64,000 nucleotides of DNA, taken from Schistocephalus solidus (Eukaryota; Platyhelminthes; Cestoda; Diphyllobothriidea; Diphyllobothriidae). The notes under the pieces were generated by a model. That model worked only from the letters and a program-made list of their open reading frames with translations, searched no databases and was not told the DNA's origin. This document shows positions 33,131 through 45,330 of this stretch, in pieces. The stretch's first letter is position 1, and each line of letters begins with the position of its first letter. The stretch covers positions 1-64,000 of the forward strand of contig WEDG01002026.1 in assembly GCA_017591395.1 (NCBI GenBank). Direction: 5' to 3'. The position numbers were made by a program, and so were the translations under genes.

Positions 33131-33790
33131 GAGTGCCAATAGATTGTCCATCGCGCAGCAGTCCACTGGACACTATAGTGCAGGGACGGACTTTTGAAGC
33201 TCGTCTACAACCAACACGTGCCAGACGGGAGTTAAATTGGGACACAACACGCGCAAATCGGGCTACGAACCCAATAACGAATGCCACAAATTGGGGAGGT
33301 AGTTGGAACGTCCATGCGCAGCCTCAGATCGCACCGATCACATGCACCTATATCCCACCCCGGTTGGCTGAGCAGCTGGGACAGTGAACTGAAAGACATT
33401 GAGGTCGACTCAGGCGCCGACGATGGAACACTTTTTGATCTTCTCGGGGCCTTAAAAGAAACGTCGTGGAATGCTTCCCACTGACGGCCTAATTTATTCA
33501 TCCTCTAAGGACGGAGAGTCAGGTTTTAATGGCTCCTTGAAAGTGTGTCCTAGACGTCACTCCTATTCAGTTGGGATTGGAGCAGCCCCCTGATTTCCCT
33601 TGCGCTCTTGACTCCTGGCCCAGATTTGTTGAGTCTGGTGAGACTCCGGTGCGTGCAGCCCAAACCAACTAGTGCTATAGACCAATTCATACCCAAGTTG
33701 CCATCGCCGAGCTAACAAAACCACGGTGCACACGGTGGACATCATTTTTTGCGATACTCCCACTGTCATGAAAACAGTGATGCTGTAATA
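33131..33790. other. GC-richer segment of unknown nature
   Basis: About 650 bp richer in GC than its flanks, with overlapping open frames of 60-90 codons on both strands and none recognised. GAGAGTCAGG...AATGGCTCCTT at 33508-33540 resembles a block in the LINE 3' region (61143-61180), so it may be a decayed LINE 3' end. The evidence is thin. Confidence 0.3.
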
Positions 33791-36205
33791 TGCTGATCAA
33801 AAGTCTATAAGTCTTAAGTGATTTAGCTCCTGAAAAAGACAAAGGATTTCGATAGATTTTTAATGTTATGAGATAAAATATATTTTTTGGCCACGGAGTT
33901 TAAACGATGATCAGCGAGCAGCTGTGCTGAACCCCAAAGCAGTAGGCGTCCCAAAACAGGATCTAGCCATTTAAGGAAGCTTTTAAAAAGCCCAGTAGTT
34001 GGACGGGCGTTCATGTTTACAGCGTTGTGTTTGACGGAGTACAATATATGACCTAACGCAAGCAACGTGATGACCGCAGTTGAGGAGGTAGATTATAATG
34101 TCTCAAACAATCTATCCTTTTAGAAGACCAGTTGGCGGGCATACGCGTGTTTTGGATAAATTCTCATTGGGAACGGGGTACAAGCTAAAACATGCGATCA
34201 ATAATGTTCATCTTGTCATACAAGATACATTTTGGAAGTGGAAATGGTAAGCAAACGTTTCAAATGGTAGCATGACTTTACTCTGGAATAGGATGAATAA
34301 CCGGGACATTGGTCTTCAACATACCATATAAGATAATTTTTTAAGAGCTGGATCATTAGATACGGTTTTGAAGTCGATAAGAGGGACCTGCATCTCAGAC
34401 CTTTCGTCTTCGGTCAACAATCATGCGTTATGGTTGGCAAGCCTATGCAAATGACCAAAACGGCGTTCTACCGGAAAACGAAGGGACAAAAGTCTTTGTT
34501 TCTGCAAATGCTTTCAAGAAATATCTTATTTTGATGGCTTTGCTAAGCACAAATTAAAGAACCTACCTATTCAGTCGGTTAGTGTGGGAAACCGAAAACT
34601 GAAAAGTCTTCCCCTACATTTTAAGGAAAACAGGTCACTCCGCGCAGTCCAACATCGGTAAAAACTGAAAAGTAATACAACGGAATTCCAATTTATTCTT
34701 TTTTGACTAGCCTGCCAGCATGCGTTCTACTAAAATGTTTATTCGTGTGACGTTTCTACCATTGAAATCGAGAAAAAAGTTTCGTGCACTGGTAAAACTA
34801 ATCTATGAAAATACAAAATCTGGAAAATTACATCGTATTCTCCTGGAAACACTTTCGAAACCGTACTCAGGCATTACGCACTTAACTATGACACAAGAAC
34901 ACAGTAGGCGCTAATACGTAGAGGATATTTACTAAACATATATGTAAGGCTGATATTTTAAAAACATTATAGCTTCTTTTTTGCTATATGTAATACTTTG
35001 TCTGAATTGACAGACCACATGCACTTCTAAATATGATTTTGCTTATTTGACATGACCTTTCGCATTTTCATAATTTCTCCTTTAGTAAAGAAAAATTGTC
35101 CTTTCTACCCAATGGCATTGTACTTCGAACATTTATGTAATGCTTGCAATTTAATGCATTTAATTTAACAGTAAATTATCAGTTGGACTGATTATCGCGT
35201 GACTGTTGGTTTTTGATCTATTTTAGTTAGATGACATAAGGTGCATTGCATTTCAGCTTCGCTGACCTTCAAGATTAACGCCACTTTGATCGTGGAAAAA
35301 TTAAGTTTAGCATGTTGGAAGACTACATTGTCATGTTTTCTGACAGGTACAGCCATCGTTGCCTAAAATCCTTAGCAAGTGATGAAGCAATTTATTAATA
35401 ATTAAATATGAAAAAAATTATGTCGTACAATGGCAGCATGACCTGTTGTCTAACCAGAATATTTACAATTTTTCCTGAAAGGTAACTTTTGATGGGATTA
35501 AATCGCAGCAGGATTCAGAGCCGGTTGTCAAGCAGCTGTCAGACATTACATATATATTAATAACAGTGCCTGCAGTTAAAAGGATATATGTCATTTGCTT
35601 CGGGTATGTACGTTAGGCACAAGATTACTTATGCCACTGCGCAAGTTCGCGTTGTATTTTTTATTCAAAGCATTGAAATTTAACTGCAAAGCCTTCTTCG
35701 TGGTTCATCCGAAAGATGATTTCATTTTCTGCAACGCGCATGTATGCCGTTACCGTTAAATTCAGCTAAGATTACGGCTCAACTTTCTTTAGTCTCCGAG
35801 GTTCTAAATGTGCTAGGAATGTCCCGTTCAGGACCACACATCCATAGTACTACGGCCTATAAGAATGACGTATTTGGATTCTTGTGCATTGTTGAAGCTT
35901 TAAAAGATAAGCATTATGCTAGCATTATTTGATTTCTTGATGGAATTCTCTTTGCTTGAAATAGTTCCAATCACGTGGGCATGTGACGTTTTCTCCTTGG
36001 AGAAGACGATCTTAACTTGTCCCGCTTAGAGAATATTCATTCACACCAAATAATTGCTAGACTGGTACTATTTAAATGCCATTATTTTGAAATTTTTCCC
36101 GAATAAAAAATGTTCCGATAGGTTATTATCCTGCATATTGCTGTTTTTGACAACCTCAGCGTCGAATTCCTATTCAATGTGCTTGTGCAATGCATTTTCA
36201 CCTGT
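33791..36205. other. unassigned AT-rich region
   Basis: No domain, repeat or tRNA-like signal recognised on either strand. Confidence 0.35.
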
Positions 36206-36890
36206 GCAAAGGCGAAGTGTGTTCGTACATCGGAACAATTTGTTGATTATTCTGAGTATTCAAACTCACCAGAGATAGCAGCTGCACTCTGGTATCGAGA
36301 CCGATGCCTAAGTACACAGGTCAGACTGAATGCATGCTGCAATCGAGGATACATGAACGTAATTCGGCGGTGCAAAAGGGTGACGAGTTATCGCACCTTA
36401 CTGCCCACACCTACGAAACGGGCCATGATTTCAACTGCGCAGCCGTCGGGATCATCACCCAAGCCAGAAACAATATGAGTCGAAAATAATTTCTTACAGG
36501 AAGGAACTGCTACATCATACAAAAGCTTTGCACATCCATACAGATAACGGTGATATATATTATTTTAAATAGGTAATCATCGAAACTATGCCCATAATCG
36601 ACTGTTTAAAACAATTTTCTTTCTACTTCAATATGTTATTCAGTACTTTGCAATGACGTGTATTTCGACTGCAATTTTGCAGTAAATTATTTTGATAAAT
36701 AGGATCTTCAAAGGCAATGTCTATTACCCTTAAATATACTGAACTAATACTAAACTAGTAAACTAATTGAAGCCTGGGCCTCGGATGCGAACTCATTTAA
36801 TCGATGTATCGATTTTTTTGTCGGCGTACAGAGCACTGCGCATTCACCTTCAAACATGCGTCAATGATTATTGATTGGTTTGTACCCTAA
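36206..36890 (+). pseudogene. PLE GIY-YIG tail (family D) split by about 280 bp
   Basis: YTGQTECMLQSRIHERNSAV and QKGDELSHLTAHTYETGHDF (36310-36435) is a clear GIY-YIG second half with YTG for YIG. It breaks off after ARNNMSRK near 36485. The expected continuation EAWASDANSFNRCIDF...RALRIHLQT-like appears only at 36770-36870. The related copy at 44270-44540 runs straight through, so 36490-36765 is probably an insertion. Confidence 0.75.
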
Positions 36891-38189
36891 TAGGTGTCGC
36901 AATGCTTTTAGCCCCTGACGGTGGGCTCCTGTAGGTGTTTGAAAGTTCGGAATAATAAAAACAATTGTTTTGGGTCTCGAACAGACTTCGTCTTTGCTCA
37001 TGCAATCTCCTGGAACTCGAAAATTCTCATAAATTTTCTCATTTCCTTTGCCATGGTATGTCGATATTGAAATTTTTGCGCATTATTTTACCCTTTTTGG
37101 GATCCTTATTTTCTTTTGTAAATTGATTTCGGGACGCAGAATGTAGGTTTGTCAAGAAAAATCCTTTAAAATCGTCTTCTTATGGAGGAAGCAAGTTGAA
37201 TTTGGACAAAAGAAAACCTTTCTTCATATCCAAATATTTTCCTACACCAAGGCCTCAGCAATCGGTATAATACCGATCAATGCGTTTTTAAGTTGGAAAA
37301 TAAGACGAGCAATCTTTAGTTGCTGTTTATAGGTCCTCATTCCGGAAGAGCGTTTACATTTGCGATAGATTCCTCCTTGTAGGCCAGCCTGCAAACCAAA
37401 TTGAGATGATCATATATATAAAGAACTTTCCAAGGAACACACAGTGCAAATGATTCAATTAAAGACCTATCAACGGTTATTGGTGTGCATGGCTATCTAA
37501 TTCGAAACATGGTTAGTCTGCCCGTGGACTACGGACACCATCATTGAGTTTGTTCGGAATATTTTTGGGTACAATGAGATCTACCGACGCTGAATGTTTA
37601 CCGTAAGTTAACATGATAATGCTCCTATTCATCGTTCTACAGAGCTGTAGATCTGATAACGCTTTTAACAAAAAGCTCACTTTTAGACAACAGGCAGCGT
37701 CTTCGCATGTAACCGCCAATCTATCTTTTTATCTTGCCTACAGCCCGGAACTTAATCTTTTTGAAACTCCTTTGAGCTAATCAAAAGAAACTGGCATAAG
37801 GAAAAAACGAATTTTCCATCCAATAAAAGCTTACTTATTTTGTTAACTAATCAATCTGTTAACTTATTTTGTTAATATTGTTAACCCAGCTCCCTCCATA
37901 TCTGAGAAAAATTATGCTGTTTTAAATACAGGTGCAAGGTTAACCGAATACTGATGTTTGCCTCCTTCCTTAAGAATCATTATAGTTGGAAAAACGAAAA
38001 TCCATTCTTGAGAAAGAATTACTACCATTTGTGTTATATATATTTATCACATATCTGTGCATTATATGTGGTATGTGTGCTATGACACAACGTTCGTTTA
38101 GCTTCGTTAACGCGCTGGTGGGCAAACAAAATGGGATCGATTGTGATCCTAACCACATCAGAGAGTGTTACACGCTTGTTTGACTAATA
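36891..38189. other. unassigned AT-rich region
   Basis: No recognised features. Confidence 0.35.
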
Positions 38190-38262
38190 TATATATGGCA
38201 CAGATATTATACCGTACTTCCGACATAGGTACTAGCAAAAAGCCCAGACACATTTATATAAA
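38190..38262 (-). mobile_element. 3' fragment of the hammerhead-bearing repeat
   Basis: On the minus strand ATGTGTCTGGGCTTTTTGC, then GTACCTATGTCGGAAGTACGG and a TATATA tail, matching 9512-9575 (+). The homology begins only about seven bases upstream of the predicted cleavage site, so the ribozyme core is absent. Confidence 0.65.
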
Positions 38263-38689
38263 ATTAAAAAAACACTTTTAAATTAAATAGTGCTGTTTAT
38301 TAATCGAAGCATTTATAGACTACGTCTGCTTCTTAAACGATATTGTTTTCTATTTTATTAGATTTTTCCTATGAATGTCATGAAATTTACAGGGTTTTCT
38401 TGCTCTTTGAACGTATTTGCCAGTTTCCTATGGTGCACTCTGGCAAGCTAACTCTTTTGCACAGAATATTCTTTATATAATGAGAGAAATAAACCTTCGC
38501 AGGCTGTGAATTTAATTTTACTACCATTTGTTGTACGATTTCGCCGTACAACAAATCCAAAGGGGTAGATAAACAGTTCCGCAAAAAACAAAGGTGGCTA
38601 GTGGGGTAGACTGGGAGTGTAGAAATTGGTTGAGGAATACTCATCGATCGGGTACGGGACTCACTATACCCGTTCAGCTTTGGGGCTCA

Positions 38690-39110
38690 CTCCCAAGCAA
38701 CGTTCATCTCCCTAGCCGCCGTGCGGCTGCCGGTGGGGCACAAAAGTGAGCCTTATGGCAGAGCGGAACAAGTAACTTTCGTTAGCGATCTTTGAGCGAT
38801 CATCAACTCATGCAAGTCAATATTCCCGATTTAAGCCGGCAAGACAACGAGTCCGTGGCTCAGTGGTTAGCGCGTTGCCCTTCTGATCAACGGGTCAAGG
38901 GTTGAATGCCCAGGTGGTGCACCACCTGGAGTTGGGTAGGGCTGGCTGACGACGGCTAATAAGCCCGAAATGGCCATTCCCGTCTCTCTTACCTTTGCCG
39001 GCAATATTTATCTGCCTATTTCACTACCAGCCGCTGTGTTGCTGCTGGCAGCGCGTAACGAGTGAATTCCGTTAGCGATCCGTGAGCGTTCCTCAATCCA
39101 AAAGTCAAAA
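38690..39110 (+). mobile_element. SINE family 3 with flanking partial unit
   Basis: tRNA-like head 38849-38915: A box TGGCTCAGTGGTTAGCGCG, B box mutated to GGTTGAATGCC. The body GGTGGTGCACCACCTGG...GCTGGCTGACGACGG is followed by CCGCTGTGTTGCTGCTGG and CGTTAGCGATCCGTGAGCG. The last blocks also precede the head (38700-38810), so it is a 1.3-unit tandem like family 1. Confidence 0.75.
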
Positions 39111-41540
39111 TATTACGCCTGCGAACTGGTAATGACGTTTATTATTAGGTTTACTGGTAGCATTTGATAAGTACAAGGGTCCATAGTCCACGAGTCTATT
39201 AATGTGTGCAGTAATAGGGGCTGACATTTAAACCAACCAATCGAATACCTTTTGCCAGCAATGGGTGGAAGAATAAATGCCGCACTGCAGTCACCCCGGA
39301 TAAACCACGGGAGGATTAAGCGGAAGCAAATTAAACGAAATGATAGCATTTATATCACCTGCAAAGTGATGCGATAAAAAGTTACGATATGGAATATGCC
39401 AAAACAAAATGAATCCCGCAGTCGAATCAAAAATATTCATATGAAATTAATAGTATTTGGTTGAAAGCCACCTGTACAGTGATGTTTGGTAAACATGTTT
39501 GCGGAAATATTCCGACAGAATCTAAATAAATTTTTAGGCACGAGATTTTTACTGGTCGTTGTCATTTAAGCGTTTTTTTCTTGAGAATTCCAGCTTTTGC
39601 AAATTCATCGCCAAAGCATGCCTTATAATAGCGATCGAATAGGTAACCTTTTCCATATCTGGCTGAGCATTTCCTGATACCTCACAAAGAACTCGATTGA
39701 TGTCCCATAACAGTTACTTCTACCGGAAAATTCTGCTCAAAACGTGAGTTGTTTCCGGATGTTTGGTTGATCCCTTTTTGCATCATAAAGTTCTCGAAAC
39801 TCTTATGAAATTCTGCTTTTTCTCTTCTAAGACAGCCTTTAACCTCATTTATATTTTGTAAGATTGGCTGGCTGAAATTACGCTTCCAACCGTATTTCAT
39901 TTTTTGCAAAATCATAACTTAAATTGTTTGCGTTTTATTTGACATGATGATCAATGTTAAAAGATCTTGATTTCCAGCAAGAAGATCAGAAAGCTTCGCT
40001 TAAGTCTGCAATGATGCGTTACTATCCAAGGCTGAGTTGATTTTACCGCACATTGCAGGAAATTTCGGAGGTAAGTCAACAAAGGTGTTTGCCTCTTTGA
40101 CTTTTCTTGACCCAGATAATCTGGCTTTCTCCAGCTTAAAAACGGCCGTTTTCACATTTAGCATTGTTGTGCAAGCATTGAATGGCAAAGTTGAGAGATC
40201 TGGGTGATAAGTAGAAAAATTGGAAGAGCCCTGTGGAGAAGGTTTATTGAAATTCTAACGTTTCATAGAGCCTCATCAGTTCACCAATGCTAAAAAAGTT
40301 ATATGTACTTAATCAAAGTGAAATGGACGTGGCGTGTAGTGAAATACCTGTTGGTCTAATGCTGATTGGGGTTCTTTTCATTAGCCTTGGCCATTTGAGG
40401 GAGTTTTGATAATAATTATAGCCGTGTGTTTTCGAAAATGATGAGCCGACCAAGCTCTCTGAAATGACAGCACTGAAATAAACCTAGTATGGTGAACCCT
40501 TGCCATTCTACGAGTTGTCAAACACTATTCGATCGAAAACTGTAGTTTAATAAAGCGTAAAGACAATCCTTAGAAAATTAAATGTCACTTTTCTTTTCAT
40601 CTCCCTGCCATCAGGAATGTGTTCATTGTTTAAAAGTATTTTATTAATAACTTAGAAAACCGTTTTTGATTATTTGATTTATGTTCAGGTCTCCATTGCA
40701 AAATCCAAAACATTTCGGGCTAAAAAACAGAGAGTCTAGTAACTGACATTACTAAACGCGTACTAAAAAGGCCATAGCGAAAACACATTTTAGGCGCAAA
40801 TGTTTTTACTTAAATATCTCACATATCTTGACAGGTTCTTGGCGTAGGTAAAGCCATAAAATTACTTAAGCCCATAACATTTCAGGATAAGGTCATTGCA
40901 CTTGTAAATGTGAATAAGGGCTAAGGATTCGAAAAAACATAAATGATGTTTGTGAAAAGGGCATTTAACCCGTGAAAGTTTCTTACTGGTCACAAATGAG
41001 GACTTATTACTTTTTATTCAAAATAACGTTTAACATTTCAAAAAAATGCTTACAGATGTTCATGGAGATGCAGTCTGCAAATGTTAGCTTCGTATAAAAA
41101 TATATAATATATAATAAGGAATAAAACGACACCATGCTGAATACGAGGTCTAATGTTACACGAGACTTGGAAAGGAAAAAGCCATAAAATACAGCTTACC
41201 CCATCCATTTTTGACCACAAGAACTTAAAATACATAATCTAATTTCCCGTAAATACTTCCTAATCGGATGCTATCCCAAATATCACCCACGTATTGAATA
41301 AAATAAACCCTGCGGCAAAATATTTTCGTTCACGCAAATTTTCGATTCGACCTCAAAGATTTCGCAGAGACGAGACGGACCGAAATTGGGTGTTCAGCTA
41401 GTGGATTTCATCTTTGGCGTAAAATAGTATCATCTAAGGACCTTCAGATAACCAGTTATCACCGTTAACACCATAGCGTAGCTCGTTCGAAAGCCGGCAG
41501 CTAGCCACCTCTAGGTTATGCTGCACTATCACTAACATTA
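39111..41540. other. unassigned AT-rich region
   Basis: A stretch at 39590-40200 on the minus strand has a protein-like flavour in several frames but is interrupted by stops, and I recognise no family. Confidence 0.35.
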
Positions 41541-41545
41541 AAACC

Positions 41546-42238
41546 TTACTTAAGCATTAGTTTCAAATTCGAAACACAATTCGTAATTTTGGTTAACTTT
41601 TCGGGAGATGGCACGTCCACTTTACTGTGCTTTAACAGCAAGCACACATTAAAGCCAGGTGTCCTGCATTGAAGCACCGTGTATTGACCTACAGGCAAGG
41701 CTGCTCGATGCAGATATTCTTGCGGCTGTTCTGCTCCAGCGAGACCCAAATTGTGACGAATGCACGTGCACCTCAAAAGTGTCGCCGTTCTCCTCCCCAT
41801 GCAGCCGCACCCACACACACCGGCAGCAGCGGTCGAGCGCGAAGAGATGTGACCGAAAGACGCACTGCCTCTGCATAAAACGTTTGTAGTGTTTTGGTGG
41901 AGTCGGAAGGAATGTAGCTTCGTTGGGGTTAAAATGAGAAGATTAAATCCGCTGAAGGTGGCTGGACATGTCTCATAGTTAACAGAAGTGACGTCAATTC
42001 TCACGGCCCGTCTCACTTGACGGCGCTCGGTAACACTTTCAAGTTCAACGGGTGTGACGCGTGTGTGAGCCGCATTAGCACCCGCCTGAAATTCACCTGC
42101 AGTTACGATGGTCTGCTGCACACTGATCGATATTAGTAGTAGATGCTTTGAAAACGGAAAGCCAGCCAAGATTTCCGAAACGTCAGTGAAAATGCAAGCA
42201 TATTCTGGTGAGCAATTTACACTTATCTGGATGGCCAT
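41546..42238 (-). CDS. unrecognised 230-codon open reading frame
   Basis: The longest open frame outside the retroelements. It begins MAIQISVNCSPEYACIF and is Thr/Ser/Cys-rich, with a Gly/Cys/Arg-rich centre. There is no signal peptide, membrane segment or known domain that I can see. GC content is above the surroundings between about 41640 and 42130, which by itself lengthens chance ORFs. A palindromic TGACGTCA (CRE-like) lies at about 41987. It could be a host exon, a promoter-proximal GC island or a chance ORF. I do not assign a function. Confidence 0.25.
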   Translation of the reverse strand: MAIQISVNCSPEYACIFTDVSEILAGFPFSKHLLLISISVQQTIVTAGEFQAGANAAHTRVTPVELESVTERRQVRRAVRIDVTSVNYETCPATFSGFNLLILTPTKLHSFRLHQNTTNVLCRGSASFGHISSRSTAAAGVCGCGCMGRRTATLLRCTCIRHNLGLAGAEQPQEYLHRAALPVGQYTVLQCRTPGFNVCLLLKHSKVDVPSPEKLTKITNCVSNLKLMLK

Positions 42239-42944
42239 TCTTGCGCAGAGAAAGAATGAAAACGGTGATGGAATAATTATAACTTAAGGTACAAACATCG
42301 AAAAAAACAATCACGCAAACAAACAAACAAAAATAAATGTTCAATCACCGTTATGAAAATTGCAGCCAATAAAGACTTTGCTGCCATGAGTCAAGCACTC
42401 AACGTAACAAGTGTGGATATCAGCGATGGATGTGGGAGATGATTTTGTCAAATCGAATTGCAAGAAGAACGTCCTTTAACTGCTAGACATGCTGTTTAAA
42501 GACTAATTCCGAATCATCGGCGGCTTCAGATTCAAATCTCCTGTGCGAGTTTTCCTATCAACCAATTTCTCGCAAGTTTTGTTTGCAGTAAACTTAAACT
42601 GTAATTTGCGCCTTTATCAACAATGGTTTAAAAGATATTTACCTTTTGAGTTAAATAGTATGTTCCCTAAAGGTAAATTAGCTGTAAATTGAACATAACG
42701 TTTTGAGAGAATAATGTTGATTAATTTATGAAATTTCGAAGTTGCTTGAAGGAAGAGATTTTCATTTTTTGTCAGTGTGAATCGAATCCAGGCGCACCTA
42801 GATGAAACATATTTATCCTGGAGGGCCTGCAGATAATAATTTCCATTTTTCAATCGAAAGCAAAATGGTAACCCCATATTTGACCTTGTCGAGTAAGTAT
42901 TTAATCTATCCATTTACAGAGACCATGAAAGTCATGCGCACATC

Positions 42945-43720
42945 TTATCCGTCGCGTTTGACGATATTTACCGTGTACTTCAGAACATGGCAGTGTAGGG
43001 ACGGTGATTTGCACTGGAGTTTAGTGAGAGCAGACTTGCGGGCCATCTACCTCACTCCCTTTTTCTACTCCCCTACGAAAGCCCGTTGTCAAGATAGCGT
43101 CAAGAAGACCGGAGATGGAAGACGGCGCAGGCCCACGCACTGTGGTCCATCACAAACAAGGACACAACAGCAAAACAGAGGGGGGTGGGGTGCTTGAGTG
43201 ACAGCTAATATGGAATGCCGTAAAGCCACCTAATGGTGCCACGTTGCGGTCTGACTCTGAGTCCGGAGAACCATGTTATCCTATCAGCTGACAGCCTTCC
43301 AAACCATGGTTTAAGCACACCGTGATAGCTTCAAGTGTGACATAGCTTGTTTAACGTGAGGAAAAATGTGCTGAGCCTTCGAAACTCACTCTCTTCTCCG
43401 TCCCCAGCATCAGACAACCATCCTAGCTGGTTAAGTATATGATGCGAGAAGAAATGCATTGAGAGACAGGGCTACTGAACTCGTCTGCGCGTGCCACAAC
43501 ATGATCTGGCCCTTTGACACTAACACCACGCTTACCATCTACACAAAGATTACCAAAACCAGGGGTAAGACCGAGCCATCTACAGACATGACAGTTTGAC
43601 CGTCGATTTCGACGATGTCTACCGCTTGCTCCTTAGCTAGGATAGTGCAGGGACAGGGACTTGCGCGGGATTATAATGAGAGTAGACTTGCACTACATGT
43701 GGCTCACTCTTTCTTTCATA
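42945..43720 (-). mobile_element. LINE 3' ends, two 5'-truncated copies in tandem
   Basis: Two copies of the 3' region of the LINE at 50.5-55.9 kb. The first is bounded by GTTTGACGATATTTACCG at about 42955 and runs to about 43585 (CAAGAAGACCGGAGATGG, AGCCTTCGAAACTCACTC). The second starts with the same terminus, GACAGTTTGACCGTCGATTTC at 43589, and runs to about 43720. Neither has coding sequence. Confidence 0.65.
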
Positions 43721-44265
43721 ATCCTGAAGCATTCCATATTTTTTTCAAAATTAATGAAGTTCTCCATGCGCCGTTTGTGCGGGGCTGCATCTGAGCCACC
43801 TTTCATCATGACCTATGTTTCCCCCTCCGTCGGTGACCGCAGGATTAATTTGCGGCACGGGCTGTTTCATGTGGGGACTGTCTCTTTTCAAGTTCTTTCG
43901 TGAAACCAGGTAGGGGTGGGCAAATAAATGATGCTACACCACATTTAACATTGTGGGCTTCACATTAAGCAAAGTATGCTATAAAATGAGATCTGTGCAG
44001 TTAACTTACAAGTTTATAAACGCGAACGTGGATATGTTCACAAAATTAATTAGCCACATGGTAATACTGAGTCAAATTTTAAACGGTAACACGTTGAGCT
44101 GCAAGTACGCAGCTTTCCGAATGGTAACGCATAATACGCCCTGGACAAAAACTCTCTTCCTTAATATGTTATGAATAGAACCTAATGCTCGATGCTCAGG
44201 CGTAGACATGAGTATGGAAAAATACTGGTCAAATGTCAGGCATAGTCTTGTCTTAAACTTTGCTG
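43721..44265. other. unassigned region
   Basis: No recognised features. Confidence 0.35.
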
Positions 44266-44267
44266 TT

Positions 44268-44560
44268 CACTACACAGGTCAGACTGAGTGCAAGCTCGGA
44301 CAGAACATACACGAAGCTAAGCTGGCTGTATGTCGGGTGCAACTACTTATTGCAACTGACAGCTCACACCTCCGCAGCAACTCATGAGTTCAGTTTCGCA
44401 GGTAGCAAAAAACCCCAACCGTTGTGGAGAAAAAATTAAAACGTGGGCCTCAGAAAATGGATGTATCGATTTGGCGCAAACATCCAGAGCCTTTAACTGT
44501 CACCTCCAGACATGCGGCACCAGTCGATGATTGGACAATACCATTTATAGTTATCGTTTG
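44268..44560 (+). pseudogene. PLE GIY-YIG tail (family D, copy 2)
   Basis: ACAGGTCAGACTGAGTGCAAG translates as TGQTECK, then IHEAKLAV, and in another frame LTAHTSAATHEFSFAGS, as at 36310-36435. TWASENGCIDLAQTSRAF and CHLQTC (44440-44520) give the C-terminal signature without the insertion found in the sister copy. Confidence 0.65.
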
Positions 44561-44939
44561 CTCTGCAGCTGTCAGTATCTCTAATGACGAACGACAGTGC
44601 ACGTTGGAAAGCTCCACAAAATAGACAAACTGTTCCAGTTCTTGACCAATATTTTCTTCTTTAATCAGTTTGTACTTTGACCAATGAGTTTTCGCATCAA
44701 TATGCTAGGTTGGGGCAAATGTTCAGCTGCATTTACAAAGGCAGTTATTCTAACATGCCTTTTGTAAGTTCTTGTCCCTTAGTGCACGTTATTTTTATGT
44801 TTTTGTTACATATTTATACTTTTTTGAAGATTTTTATATACTTTTATAAAGCGATCCAGTCTCATATTTATTCTTATATTCAGATGTCTTTGAATATAAA
44901 TGAGCTTTAAATTCTGATTGGTTATTCCTTTAAACTAGG

Positions 44940-45330
44940 AATTTCAGCTAAGGTGCCTCAAAGAAGATCTTTGATGCCGAAGGCAAAGGACCGTCCATGA
45001 CACAAATTTTTCTCGTTGATACAATGGATCTAGCTCTGGGAACATCAATTTCGAAGACAAGCTTCTTTCCGGTCTACCATCAGACGTGGACAATACGGAC
45101 TTGCTTTCCACTCTTGAACACAAACCGTCATCGAGCTGTCGTGATTTGAGAGCAGAACCTTGGGTCTCTCACAAAACGTCCTTGAAACACTTGCAGCAAC
45201 TCAAATTAGTCCATTCGAAGCCTCGTCAAGACCCACATGAACTGACCAAAGCACAAGCCAATCGACGTGATTAACGTTGCCTTCAGTTGTTGCAAAAGCC
45301 TCTAAAAGATGGCTCCCTTAGATGAATTGT
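44940..45330 (+). pseudogene. mariner-type transposase N-terminal remnant
   Basis: An upstream frame KKIFDAEGKGPSM resembles the start of a mariner transposase, then SGNINFEDKLLSGLPSDVDN. The open frame 45086-45274 has LSTLEHKPSSSCRDLRAEP, WVSHKTSLKHLQQLKL (helix-turn-helix) and DPHELTKAQANRRD, where WVPHELT-type sequence is expected, then RCLQLLQKP after a stop. This is the DNA-binding half of a mariner protein. The catalytic DDE/DDD region and terminal inverted repeats are not visible. It is the only cut-and-paste transposon signal in the window. Confidence 0.75.

Noticed and set aside
39590..40200. Possible host pseudogene on the minus strand
   Set aside because: Protein-like stretches are present but in different frames with stops, and no family was recognised.
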